Below, piece by piece: positions 25,692 to 33,813 of a stretch of DNA of 64,000 bases; position 1 is the stretch's first letter, and each line of letters starts with the position of its first letter. The stretch comes from Rathayibacter iranicus NCPPB 2253 = VKM Ac-1602 (lineage in GTDB: Bacteria > Actinomycetota > Actinomycetes > Actinomycetales > Microbacteriaceae), in the NCBI RefSeq assembly GCF_003149025.1, contig NZ_QGDV01000003.1, positions 62,001 to 126,000 on the forward strand, given 5' to 3'. A model generated the notes under the pieces. It was given only the letters and a program-made list of their open reading frames with translations. It did no database searches and was not told the DNA's origin. The translations under genes and the position numbers were made by a program.

Positions 25692-26591
25692 TCATGCGAC
25701 GAGCGGAGGGTCGGCATGGGACGGGCAGGCCACCGCCTCGCAGCCCTCGCAGACCACCAGCTGAGCGCGGCAGGCCGGATCGACGCAGTTGCGCATCCGA
25801 CTGGTAGGCGCGGTGCATCGCGCGCAGCGCCCCAGCACTTCGGCGTCGGGGGAGAAGGTAACCGAGCCGCGCCCGTCGAACACGTACAGCGCACCCCGCC
25901 ACAGGCCGCGGTCGCGGCGGGCCTCGGCGTAGCGGGCGACGCCTCCGTCAAGCTGGTACACCTCGCCGAAGCCGCGCGCCGCCATCAGGCTCGAGAGCAC
26001 CTCGCAGCGGATGCCGCCGGTGCAGTAGGTGACGACCGGGCGTCCCTTGAGATGGTCGAAAACCCCAGCATCGAGCTGCTCGACGAAGTCGCGGGTGCTT
26101 GCGACTCCCGGCACCACCGCCCCGTCGAACCGGCCGATCTCGGCCTCGAAGGCGTTGCGGCCGTCGAAGAGCACCACGTCCTCGCGCTCGGCGACGAGAG
26201 CGTCAAGCTGGTCCGGGTCGAGTCGCGGAGCCGTGCCGACGACGCCCTCCACGTCGACCCGCAACTCGTCAGGGGCGCCGAACGAAACGATCTCGTCGCG
26301 CACCTTGACTGAGAGCCCGGGGAAGTCGACGCTGCGGCCCTGTTCGTCGAGCCCAGAACCCTCGCTCCATTTCACGTCCAGACCGCGGAACGCCGAGTGC
26401 TCTCGGGTGCGCCGGACGTAGCGCTTCAGCGCCCCCATGCCCCCGCCGAGAGTGCCGTTAATCCCGTGCTCCGAGATCAGGAGGCGACCGCGCAGACCCA
26501 GCGACTCGCAGAGCTCCCGCTGCCACAGCCGCACGGACTCGGGGTCGCGAAGCGGCACGAAGCGGTAGAACAGCAAGATCTTCGGCAGCAC
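25692..26591 (-). CDS. trhO: tRNA uridine(34) hydroxylase TrhO (rhodanese domain)
   Basis: Oxygen-dependent hydroxylation of wobble uridine in tRNA; 299 residues. An N-terminal acylphosphatase-like domain ([15 protein letters not shown]) is followed by a rhodanese domain with the catalytic cysteine in [17 protein letters not shown]. The C-terminal extension carries [20 protein letters not shown] then CEGC, a probable zinc site. The first of two GTG codons (26597) has no signal; the second, at 26591, has TAAGAT six bases upstream and is preferred. Divergent from yitT. Confidence 0.93.
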   Translation of the reverse strand: MLPKILLFYRFVPLRDPESVRLWQRELCESLGLRGRLLISEHGINGTLGGGMGALKRYVRRTREHSAFRGLDVKWSEGSGLDEQGRSVDFPGLSVKVRDEIVSFGAPDELRVDVEGVVGTAPRLDPDQLDALVAEREDVVLFDGRNAFEAEIGRFDGAVVPGVASTRDFVEQLDAGVFDHLKGRPVVTYCTGGIRCEVLSSLMAARGFGEVYQLDGGVARYAEARRDRGLWRGALYVFDGRGSVTFSPDAEVLGRCARCTAPTSRMRNCVDPACRAQLVVCEGCEAVACPSHADPPLVA

Positions 26592-26647
26592 CGGCACATC
26601 TTACGAGGACGTCCGGTTTGAGACACAGCGTATGGGAGCATTCACGG

Positions 26648-27253
26648 GTGCCCTCCGCCCCCGTGCCGCACTCCCGCCTCGAGGATGTCTTCGGCCTCGT
26701 CACCGGCGCCTTCGTCGTCTCCCTCGGTCTGTACCTGTTGCGGGCGAGCCAGGCGGTCACCGGCGGGACGGCGGGTCTTGCGCTGCTGCTCGGGTATCCG
26801 CTCGATATCCCGTTCGGCGTGATCTTGGTGACCGTGAACGTGCCGTTCCTCGCTCTCTCGCTGTGGAAGAAGGGCTGGCGGTTCACGCTGCGCACGATGT
26901 TCTCGATCGTGTTGGTCTCGGTGCTGGCGGGCCTGCACCCGCTCGCGTTCGGCGACCTGCGGATCGAGCCCGTCTACGGTGTGCTGACCGGCGATGTTCT
27001 GGCGGGCATCGGTCTGCTCATCCTCTTCCGGCATGGGTCGAGTCTCGGCGGATTCAGCATCGTCGCGTTGATTGCGCAGGAGCGGCTGGGCTGGCGGGCG
27101 GGCTACGTGATGATGGTGCTCGACGCGTGCGTCGTCGTGGCCGCGCTGCTCGTGGTGCCTCCGCTGAACGTGCTGATCTCGGCCGCGGGAGTGGTGGTGC
27201 TCAACCTCGTGCTGGCGTTCAATCACCGGCCGGGGCGCTACCTCGGGTCGTGA
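26648..27253 (+). CDS. YitT-family membrane protein
   Basis: Integral membrane protein of about 201 residues with five or six helices (VFGLVTGAFVVSLGLYLLRA, GVILVTVNVPFLALSLW, MFSIVLVSVLAGLHPLAF, GDVLAGIGLLILFRHG, GYVMMVLDACVVVAALLVV). SQAVTGGTAGLALLL and RHGSSLGGFSIVALI are the paired glycine motifs of the YitT/YczE-like family. The GTG at 26648 has GAGCAT six bases upstream and GGGAGC nearby; a TTG at 26618 is an alternative. The transported or bound compound is unknown. Confidence 0.82.
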   Translation: MPSAPVPHSRLEDVFGLVTGAFVVSLGLYLLRASQAVTGGTAGLALLLGYPLDIPFGVILVTVNVPFLALSLWKKGWRFTLRTMFSIVLVSVLAGLHPLAFGDLRIEPVYGVLTGDVLAGIGLLILFRHGSSLGGFSIVALIAQERLGWRAGYVMMVLDACVVVAALLVVPPLNVLISAAGVVVLNLVLAFNHRPGRYLGS

Positions 27254-27358
27254 CCGCCTCCGCGCCTGTTGCTGGGCCGCGACGGATTCCTAGACTGGGA
27301 TTCGCGCTGTCGCCCTCCCTTCCCGAACACCGCCCGCCCTTCTTGAACGGAGAACCGG

Positions 27359-27898
27359 ATGTCCGACTGGACCTACGACCCCTACGCCCGCCTCGGCGAG
27401 GTACCGACCTTCGCGCTCGAGAGCGACGACATCGCCGATGGTGAGCCCCTGGCCGCCCGCCACTACGGCGAAGGTGCGGGCGGGGAGGACGTGTCGCCGC
27501 ACCTGCGCTGGTCGGGTGCGCCCGCTGGGACGAAGAGCTTCGCCGTGACGGTGTTCGATCCCGACGCGCCCACCGGCTCCGGATTCTGGCACTGGGCCGT
27601 CTGCAACCTGCCCGCCGACACCGTCGAGCTACCGACCGGCGCGGGCGCCGCGGGCTTCGAACTGCTCCCGGCCGGTGCGCAGACGCTGCCCAACGATCTG
27701 CGGCTGCGCCAGTTCGTCGGAGCGGCGCCGCCGGACCGCGAGCACCGCTACTTCATCGTCGTGCACGCCCTCGACGTCGAGTCGCTCGACCTCGATCCGG
27801 AATCGACGCCGGCGATCCTGGGCTTTACCGCGCACTTCCACACGCTCGCGCGGGCTCAGATCGTGGTGACGGCGACGCCGGACGGCGCGAAGGGCTGA
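27359..27898 (+). CDS. YbhB/YbcL-type PEBP family protein
   Basis: Phosphatidylethanolamine-binding-protein-like fold, 179 residues. Signatures: GGEDVSPHLRWSGAPAGTKS, VTVFDPDAPTGSGFWHWAV, NLPADTVELPTGAG, and HRYFIVVHALDVESLDL near the end. Bacterial members have unclear roles (sometimes called Raf kinase inhibitor-like). GGAG lies eight bases before the ATG. No signal peptide, so cytosolic. The gene is followed by about 270 bases without a recognisable gene and then by a run of unknown genes. Confidence 0.92.
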   Translation: MSDWTYDPYARLGEVPTFALESDDIADGEPLAARHYGEGAGGEDVSPHLRWSGAPAGTKSFAVTVFDPDAPTGSGFWHWAVCNLPADTVELPTGAGAAGFELLPAGAQTLPNDLRLRQFVGAAPPDREHRYFIVVHALDVESLDLDPESTPAILGFTAHFHTLARAQIVVTATPDGAKG

Positions 27899-28167
27899 CG
27901 CGTAGCGGGTGGGTCACATGTCCCCCGAGGTGAAGAAGGTCTCGCGCGCCTATTCGGATCGTCGTTACCGACTCACAGCGTCGTGCAATGGATCCGGGTG
28001 ACGGTGAACTTCGTCTCGCCGGCTGACCCTTGCAAGCGACTCCAGGCGTTACGTCCTTTCAGTCCGGGGGTACTCAGCGTCAGAACATGGGCGCAACGGT
28101 CTTCCGTGCCTGCGAGCAAGTCTCCGGCCCGCAGGGGTGGTCGGCGGAGTCTTGATCGTCGAGATGC
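27899..28167. other. Intergenic stretch without a recognisable gene
   Basis: 269 bases between the PEBP gene and a hypothetical gene on the other strand. No reading frame with coding character, hairpin or repeat was seen. It marks the left edge of a patch of unrecognised genes and may hold degraded sequence. Confidence 0.5.
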
Positions 28168-28749
28168 CTAGCCCGCCGATGGGCGCGGGACGGTGCCTCC
28201 CGATAAGGATCCGCTTCCAGAGCCTGTCGGATGTTCGCTCGACTGCGACTTCGTTCGAACGCTGTCCGTCTGCGCGTGTTGCCCGTCGATCGGAGTTGCC
28301 AGGATTACGGAAACCTCGAGCGGCTTCGACGGCAGCAGATTGGCGGGCGCCCACCGCAGGTAAACGGCTTTCGCCTCGACCGTCGGAAGTCGCAACTCCT
28401 CTCTCAGGCTTTTGCGGAGCGCGTCCATGATGGGCTTCAAATTAAAGCCCTCTTCGTTCCCGGTGTTCTGGATGGTCTCCACCGCTTGAATTTCCTCGCG
28501 CTTGCCGAGCAATACGATGTCGATCACGGCGTCTTCCGCCGCCTGGACCTGCTCGCGGGTCACTGCCTCTCGGTCGACGGCGTTGGTGATCGAATGGTAG
28601 GCCTGAATGAGGTACTGAATGCGGAGAGTTCGGCGTTGAGACTCATGCTCGCGAGACTTCGTCAGCAGGTGGCCGACGAGAATTCCCACGAGTGCACCAA
28701 GAAGCGAGGCCGCGACGGTAAGGATCGTGTTGGTAGTGTTTGAGTCCAC
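28168..28749 (-). CDS. Membrane-anchored hypothetical protein
   Basis: Unrecognised protein of 193 residues with one N-terminal membrane helix (ILTVAASLLGALVGILVGHL), then a helical cytosolic domain (REHESQRRTLRIQYLIQAYH, REQVQAAEDAVIDIVLLGKR) and a Ser/Gly-rich end (SGSGSGSLSGG). The layout resembles small DUF proteins with an N-terminal anchor found in accessory regions. GTG start supported by TACTCT six bases upstream. An overlapping frame on the plus strand was judged a shadow. Codon use looks more AT-rich than in the flanking core genes. Confidence 0.7.
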   Translation of the reverse strand: MDSNTTNTILTVAASLLGALVGILVGHLLTKSREHESQRRTLRIQYLIQAYHSITNAVDREAVTREQVQAAEDAVIDIVLLGKREEIQAVETIQNTGNEEGFNLKPIMDALRKSLREELRLPTVEAKAVYLRWAPANLLPSKPLEVSVILATPIDGQHAQTDSVRTKSQSSEHPTGSGSGSLSGGTVPRPSAG

Positions 28750-28755
28750 CGCGCC

Positions 28756-28761
28756 AGAGTA
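28756..28761 (-). promoter_or_regulatory. -10 hexamer TACTCT, leaderless gene
   Basis: Minus-strand TACTCT six bases before the GTG of the membrane-anchored hypothetical gene. The same hexamer and spacing occur at pfkA. Confidence 0.5.
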
Positions 28762-29101
28762 CGGCCAAGGATCAGTCTAGGGAGGGCAGGCCACCCGGAA
28801 TGGGGTGTCCGAATACGATCGCGGAGTACTCTACCATCTAGTGGCACTAGAGCGGGTCCGAGCCGGGCGCACAGAGGATCTGCTCAGTCCGTCAGTCGAA
28901 GACCGGGCACCATCACTCCACTTTGTACCCCGAATTGTCCCCCTTTAAGACGACATGCCTTCGGTATTGAATCCCCTTATTCTCATGACGTCACCGAACT
29001 CAGTTGTGAGAGTGGGTCTAGAAACGCTTCGCGAGTCCTCGCACTTGCGTCAGGCCATTTTTCTTCGATAGTTATCATTTTGGATATGAGAGGTTAATAC
29101 A
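28762..29101. other. Long AT-richer intergenic region
   Basis: About 340 bases between divergent unknown genes. No coding frame was found. The right half is unusually AT-rich for this chromosome (around 29050-29101, with CATTTTTCTTCGATAGTTAT), which fits a promoter region for the secreted protein that follows; GAGAGG at 29087 is its ribosome-binding site. Confidence 0.5.
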
Positions 29102-29632
29102 ATGACGGTTCGTACAGCGGAACGAACGATGGCCGTTCTCGCCGTATCGCTCGGCTTGATCTTCCCGGGAGCAACGGCCGCGGAGGCTGCGACAGGGCCT
29201 GGGGGAAATGTGATCACGTGCACCGTCTCGCTAGACAACCCGCACCCGTCCGGCCACGTAAACGGAACGATCAGTGCTCAAGGTCTCGTCACGTGCACCG
29301 GAACGGTGGCGGAGATCTACATCAAGACGTCAATTCGGAAGGTGAGCAACAGTACCGTTGCGTCGCAAACCTTCGACAGCTTCAACGTCAGTCGTGGATC
29401 CTCCGTTGGAGCGAAGCCATGCTCAGATGGCCCGGCAACATTCAGATCGCAGGCGGATGTCCTGGTTCATTTTCCAGCCGGATATACACCTACTCCGCAG
29501 ACGGCCAATAGGTATAGCCCTCATACTGCTGTGGCGTGCGGAAACGCGACGAGGCTGACCGAGACGACCAGCGCGGCTGATGGCGTCAGTGACGGTACGA
29601 CAACCTGGACTATCGTGGGAATCAAGAACTAG
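29102..29632 (+). CDS. Secreted hypothetical protein with four cysteines
   Basis: Protein of 176 residues. Residues 1-30 are a Sec signal peptide (MAVLAVSLGLIFPGATAAEA, likely cut after AEA or EAA). The mature part is Thr/Ser/Asn-rich, probably beta, with NVITCTVSLDNPHPSGHVNG, GLVTCTGTV, AKPCSDGPATF and TAVACGNATR. The four cysteines could form two disulfides. Similar short exported proteins occur in actinomycetes without known function. Start supported by GAGAGG nine bases upstream. It lies in a patch of unrecognised genes. Confidence 0.75.
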   Translation: MTVRTAERTMAVLAVSLGLIFPGATAAEAATGPGGNVITCTVSLDNPHPSGHVNGTISAQGLVTCTGTVAEIYIKTSIRKVSNSTVASQTFDSFNVSRGSSVGAKPCSDGPATFRSQADVLVHFPAGYTPTPQTANRYSPHTAVACGNATRLTETTSAADGVSDGTTTWTIVGIKN

Positions 29633-29670
29633 CCCACAGGGCTGAACGCAGCCGAACGGGTCGCCCTCAC

Positions 29671-30399
29671 TCAGAGTGCCTGTTCGCGCAGGAGACGGAC
29701 GCCGGCGCGCAGCCAGACGGTGGTCTCCGCTCCCCAGAAAACTGGCATGACTGTACGTCCTCGATAAGTGAACTCGAAACAATCTATCCGCGCCACCGCG
29801 AGCGGGGTCACGCACACGCGAGAATATTTTTCTGCCACTCGTTGCCATTGGATAATGCCATCCGCGCCACTGTACGTGAGTGAGAACTCACACCATTGAG
29901 TCGCAGAACGAATGATCAGACTCTTACCGGCCGGCGATCGGGCCACTCTCCACGAGTATACGTCGTCCAAGGTGTCTCTCGCAGCTAAATGGGCGAACCA
30001 CATCCCCGGGAAGTCTCCGTCGGAGCTGGAGGTATACAGGGCGCCTACCGGCTTGTTTCCCCACGTTGCATCGCCAATATTACGCGTCTCGAATTCAGGC
30101 AGATTTGGGCGCTGCGAAAGGTGTCGCTGGTCGCCTGTCTGTCGAATTTTCTCAATCGCCTCATCAAGTAAGCGTATCGAAGGAGGTACTGCAACCCAGG
30201 AATCAACTTTCTCGGGATCCACGCCATCTTCCAGGGTTGTTTGGCCGGCGACGCTTTCCGGGTAGAGCGACTCAACGAACGCTACAGACGCCACAACGAG
30301 GTCCGACGGCTCGACGCGAGTACTGGCGGCCCCCAGTCCATAGGACGTACTCGCATTCCACGCTTGCATCCTTTCAAGCCGTGCGCAGAACTCCTCCAT
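29671..30399 (-). CDS. Hypothetical protein
   Basis: Unrecognised protein of 242 residues; the ATG at 30399 is chosen because GGCGGAGAG lies six bases upstream, although the frame is open to 30462. The N-terminal half is helical (CARLERMQAWNASTSYGLG, RLLDEAIEKIRQTG). The C-terminal half looks like beta strands (YSWRVARSPAGKSLIIRSAT, WCEFSLTYSGADGIIQW, CFEFTYRGRTVMPVFWG). No signal peptide, membrane helix or known catalytic motif. Base composition is lower in GC than in pfkA beside it. It is convergent with the secreted-protein gene. Confidence 0.65.
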   Translation of the reverse strand: MEEFCARLERMQAWNASTSYGLGAASTRVEPSDLVVASVAFVESLYPESVAGQTTLEDGVDPEKVDSWVAVPPSIRLLDEAIEKIRQTGDQRHLSQRPNLPEFETRNIGDATWGNKPVGALYTSSSDGDFPGMWFAHLAARDTLDDVYSWRVARSPAGKSLIIRSATQWCEFSLTYSGADGIIQWQRVAEKYSRVCVTPLAVARIDCFEFTYRGRTVMPVFWGAETTVWLRAGVRLLREQAL

Positions 30400-30498
30400 T
30401 GATGACTCTCCGCCTTTTCTTTCCGTGTGGCAGCGATACGCCTCGCGGGCGCCGCACTTCACACCTCGGGCAGGACGACCCGGAGGTTGAGTGAGCGG

Positions 30499-31527
30499 CT
30501 ATCCGAAGAGGGTGCGTGCTTCTTCGTAGCGGGAGTCGGGCACCGTCTTGAGGGTGCCGAGCGCCTCGGCGAAGTCGACGTGGTAGATGTCGGTGCCGCG
30601 GAGGGCGACCATCCGGCCCCAGTGTTCGGCGACGACGGAGTCGATTGCCGCCATGCCCAGGCGGGTCGCGAGGACGCGGTCGAAGGCGGTGGGGGTGCCT
30701 CCGCGCTGGATGTGGCCGAGGGTGGTAGCGCGGGTTTCGATGCCCGTGCGCTCCTCAATCAGCGGTGCGAGCAGTTCGCCGATCCCGCCCAGGCGTGGGC
30801 GTCCGAAGGCGTCGAGTCCGCGCTCGGAGTGGGCGTCGTCCATGGTGTCGAGCGAGAAGCCCTCGGCGACGACGACGAGCGGTGCGCGGCCTCGATCCTG
30901 AGCACTCTGCACCCACTCCACGATCTGATCGATCGACGTGCGCTTCTCGGGGATGAGGATGACGTGCGCGCCGGCCGCCATTCCGGAGTGCAGGGCGATC
31001 CAGCCGACGTGGCGACCCATGACCTCGGCGACCATGCAGCGGCCGTGCGAATCGCCGGTGGTGCGGAGGCGGTCCATCGCGTCGGTCGCGATGCCGACGG
31101 CGGTGTCGAAGCCGAAGGTGTAGTCGGTGGCGCCGAGGTCGTTGTCGATGGTCTTGGGGACGCCGACGATCTTCAGTCCCGCATCCGTGAGGCGTTTCGC
31201 CGCCGCGAGCGTGCCCTCACCGCCGATCGCGATGATCGAATCGATGCCATTGCGATCCATCATCTCGGCGATCTTCTCGGGCCCGCCGTTCTCGCCATCG
31301 AACGGATTCGTTCGGCTGGTGCCGATGATGGTGCCGCCCTGCTTGGCGATGCCCTGAATCTCGGAGCGTCCGAGGGGGACGAGGTCGCCGTCGACCACGC
31401 CGCGCCAGCCATTGCGGAAGCCGACGAACTCCTGGTCGTAGACCTTAATGCCCTTGTACACGGCGCCGCGGATGACGGCGTTCAGCCCTGGGCAGTCGCC
31501 GCCGGAGGTCAGGATCCCGATCTTCAT
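30499..31527 (-). CDS. pfkA: 6-phosphofructokinase
   Basis: Phosphorylates fructose 6-phosphate in glycolysis; 342 residues. LTSGGDCPGLNAVIRG opens the chain; GGEGT at 102-106 is the phosphoryl-donor loop; PKTIDNDL at 124-131 and GRHVGWIALHSGMA follow. The glycine in the fourth position of GGEGT is associated with ATP, while Lys125 in PKTIDND is associated with PPi-type and actinobacterial group III enzymes. ATP is the probable donor, but the donor is not certain from sequence. TACTCT lies six bases before the ATG. Confidence 0.95.
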   Translation of the reverse strand: MKIGILTSGGDCPGLNAVIRGAVYKGIKVYDQEFVGFRNGWRGVVDGDLVPLGRSEIQGIAKQGGTIIGTSRTNPFDGENGGPEKIAEMMDRNGIDSIIAIGGEGTLAAAKRLTDAGLKIVGVPKTIDNDLGATDYTFGFDTAVGIATDAMDRLRTTGDSHGRCMVAEVMGRHVGWIALHSGMAAGAHVILIPEKRTSIDQIVEWVQSAQDRGRAPLVVVAEGFSLDTMDDAHSERGLDAFGRPRLGGIGELLAPLIEERTGIETRATTLGHIQRGGTPTAFDRVLATRLGMAAIDSVVAEHWGRMVALRGTDIYHVDFAEALGTLKTVPDSRYEEARTLFG

Positions 31528-31533
31528 CCGCTC

Positions 31534-31539
31534 AGAGTA
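31534..31539 (-). promoter_or_regulatory. -10 hexamer TACTCT of pfkA, leaderless
   Basis: Minus-strand TACTCT six bases before the pfkA ATG. Confidence 0.5.
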
Positions 31540-31568
31540 GAGGACTCGGTGAACGCATGTGCACGGAG

Positions 31569-31616
31569 ACGACGACGGGCCCCTCCTCGCCGCCTCGAGG
31601 AAGGGCCCGTCGTCGT
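31569..31616. terminator. Strong hairpin terminator after the ferritin-like gene
   Basis: ACGACGACGGGCCC (31569-31582) and GGGCCCGTCGTCGT (31603-31616) form a perfect 14-bp stem, with further pairing inside (CCTCG and CGAGG). It lies eight bases after the stop of the minus-strand ferritin-like gene and upstream of the pfkA promoter. No U tract. Confidence 0.8.
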
Positions 31617-31624
31617 GCCTTGCG

Positions 31625-32551
31625 TTAGTTGGCCTGGCTGGTGTTGAGGTCGCCGTTGACGCCCCGGGGGAAGAATCCGCCGGTGCGCGATGCCTTCGAG
31701 TTCAGGTACACGATGTTCAGGACCTGACCGGGAGTGCGGCTGAAGGCGATCGAACTGGCGTCGGTTGGGGCGATGTTCGCCTGTCCGTTCACCTTCGGGC
31801 CCTGGTCGAGATCGCTCTTGCCGTCGAGGCTGTCGCGAGCATCCGAGAGCTTGTTTGCGGAGTCAGACAGGTCGGTTGCGTAGATCGCCGAGCGGATAGC
31901 TCCGGCGTGATACGCCTCCACCGCGAGAATTCCGGCGGCCGCGTCGAGGTAGGTCTTCGACTGGATAAGAGGAGCGGCGCCCTTGTAGGCCGTCACTCCC
32001 ACATCCTCGAACACGAATGCGCCGAGGAGGAAGTTTGCCTCGCTCGCGAACGGGTCGAAGGTGCCTCCGGCCTTGATGAGCCCCGCCGCGGCTGCGGCGG
32101 CGTTGAAGCTGGCCTTGAGGTCGATCGCTGGGCGGGCGACCGCCGCAGTGCCGAGGGCACCGCGGAGGAACTTGACGTGCGCCTTCTCATCATTCGCGAC
32201 CTCGGTGGCGAAGCTCTTGAGCCACGGGGTCTTGAAGTCGACGGGACGGCCGCCGATGACGCCACCGGGCGTGCCCTTGCCGGTCACGTCGGAGCCGCCG
32301 AGGCCCGAACCGTAGACGGCGCGGAGGTAGAACTCGGCCTCGAGGTACTCGAGATTGAGCGCGAAGTTGAGGATCGAGGCGTCGCTGGGGCCGCTGGCTG
32401 CGACCTCTTCAGCGGAGGCGGTCGGAGCGGCGAGGGCCGCGGCACCGATGCCGAGGCCGGCGACGCCGGTGGCCTCGAAGAAGCGGCGACGATCGAGAGC
32501 TGTCTCGGAGCTCCGGACGATCGCCTTGCGGATGAAGGTCGTGTCGAACAT
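31625..32551 (-). CDS. Exported ferritin-like domain protein (Tat substrate)
   Basis: Protein of about 308 residues. A twin-arginine signal ([20 protein letters not shown]) precedes a ferritin-like four-helix domain ([80 protein letters not shown]). Spaced Glu and His residues could bind a di-metal centre. This family includes plant and bacterial desiccation-related proteins; the role is not established. The ATG at 32551 has GGAG eight bases upstream; a GTG two codons earlier is possible. Monocistronic, with its own terminator. Confidence 0.88.
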   Translation of the reverse strand: MFDTTFIRKAIVRSSETALDRRRFFEATGVAGLGIGAAALAAPTASAEEVAASGPSDASILNFALNLEYLEAEFYLRAVYGSGLGGSDVTGKGTPGGVIGGRPVDFKTPWLKSFATEVANDEKAHVKFLRGALGTAAVARPAIDLKASFNAAAAAAGLIKAGGTFDPFASEANFLLGAFVFEDVGVTAYKGAAPLIQSKTYLDAAAGILAVEAYHAGAIRSAIYATDLSDSANKLSDARDSLDGKSDLDQGPKVNGQANIAPTDASSIAFSRTPGQVLNIVYLNSKASRTGGFFPRGVNGDLNTSQAN

Positions 32552-32770
32552 GTGCACATCTCCAGTGGTAGGCGGTGTCGGACGGCTGGAGCGCCGACGC
32601 GACAGCGTGAAACTACGCCCGAGATCGAGCCTCTGACCAGTGAAAATGCGGGATCAGAATTGCGCATGTGTTCTTGTCGGCTGAACCAATCCGCCGGGCG
32701 CATCGCTCCGAACACGTCGTGAATGGGAGTTCTAAACTGGCGGCCCCGAACCGGTGTCAGAGGTGGCGGT

Positions 32771-32776
32771 TACCAT
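32771..32776 (+). promoter_or_regulatory. -10 hexamer TACCAT, leaderless gene
   Basis: TACCAT six bases before the GTG of the DNA glycosylase gene. Confidence 0.5.
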
Positions 32777-32782
32777 CGCTGC

Positions 32783-33721
32783 GTGTCGATCGCCGTGCCC
32801 GCCCCCGCGCCCTGCTGGGCGACGATCTACGCGCCGGTGGTGCCGGTGAGTCTCGCGCTCACGCTGCGGACGCTTCTGCGTGGAGCGGGCGATCCGACGA
32901 TGCTGATCGACGCCTCCGGATTCTGGCGGGCGTTCCGCACCCCGCTCGGGCCGGGAACCCTCCATCTGCGGCAGGCGGTCGGTGGTGCAGTGCACGCTCG
33001 CGCCTGGGGCGAGGGTGCGGAGTGGTTGATCAGTCGGGTACCCGAGCTGCTCGGCCATGGTGACGACTGGAGCGGCCTCGATCTCAGCGGGCACCCGCCG
33101 CTGGCAGAGGTGCTCCGCCGATCCCTGGGCCTGCGCCTCACTCGCTCCAACCTCGTATTCGAGATGCTGGCGCCGTCGATCCTCGAGCAGAAGGTCACCA
33201 GCACAGAGGCGTGGCGCGCCTACCGCATGCTCGTCCGCTTACACGGGGAGCCGGCTCCGGGGCCCGCCGCCCTGCACGTGGCCCCGAGCGCGGAGCAGTG
33301 GCGTCGCGTTCCCTCCTGGGACTGGCACCGCGCGGGCGTCGACCCGCGGCGCTCCCGCGCAGTACTTTCGGCGGCGCTCGTCGCGTCCGGCCTCGAGCGC
33401 ACCCTGGCGCTGGGCCGGGGCGGCGCGGAGGTGGAGCGCCGGCTTCGGTCGGTGCCGGGGATCGGGCCGTGGACCGCCTCCGAGGTGATGATGCGGGCGC
33501 ACGGCGACCCGGACGCGGTGAGTGTCGGCGATTACCACCTCGCGTCAGCCGTCGGCTTTGCGCTGACGGGACGGCTCGGGGTCGATGACGACGGGATGCT
33601 CGAGTTGCTCGAGCCGTGGCGCGGGCACCGGCAGCGGGTCATTCGGCTGATCGGTTGCAGCGGGGTGCGCACGCCGCGACGCGGTCCGCGGATGACGATC
33701 CAGGACCACCGCGGGCACTGA
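32783..33721 (+). CDS. DNA-3-methyladenine glycosylase II-like (HhH-GPD)
   Basis: Base-excision repair enzyme of the AlkA/HhH-GPD superfamily, 312 residues. FEMLAPSILEQKVTSTEAWR carries the conserved glutamine-lysine helix. The helix-hairpin-helix is LRSVPGIGPWTASEVMMRAH, and the catalytic aspartate is in DAVSVGDYHL. No iron-sulfur cysteine cluster is present, unlike MutY/Nth. GTG at 32783 is preferred for its leaderless -10; the frame is open back to 32723. It precedes the proline catabolic gene by 92 bases and is probably independent of it. Confidence 0.88.
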   Translation: MSIAVPAPAPCWATIYAPVVPVSLALTLRTLLRGAGDPTMLIDASGFWRAFRTPLGPGTLHLRQAVGGAVHARAWGEGAEWLISRVPELLGHGDDWSGLDLSGHPPLAEVLRRSLGLRLTRSNLVFEMLAPSILEQKVTSTEAWRAYRMLVRLHGEPAPGPAALHVAPSAEQWRRVPSWDWHRAGVDPRRSRAVLSAALVASGLERTLALGRGGAEVERRLRSVPGIGPWTASEVMMRAHGDPDAVSVGDYHLASAVGFALTGRLGVDDDGMLELLEPWRGHRQRVIRLIGCSGVRTPRRGPRMTIQDHRGH

Positions 33722-33801
33722 GACGCTCCTCCACAGGCCCGCATCGGTGCGGAGTCCGTCGGAGCACCGCGTCACGCCAGGTCTGGCCGTCGAGTCGGAC
33801 A

Positions 33802-33807
33802 TACCCT
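33802..33807 (+). promoter_or_regulatory. -10 hexamer TACCCT of the putA-type gene, leaderless
   Basis: TACCCT six bases before the ATG. CGGAGG fills the six-base gap directly against the ATG, too close to act as a normal ribosome-binding site. Confidence 0.55.
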
Positions 33808-33813
33808 CGGAGG

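Noticed and set aside
28231-28743. 170-residue plus-strand frame over the membrane-anchored hypothetical gene
   Set aside because: No start signal or domain; the minus-strand frame has a leaderless -10 and a clear membrane helix.
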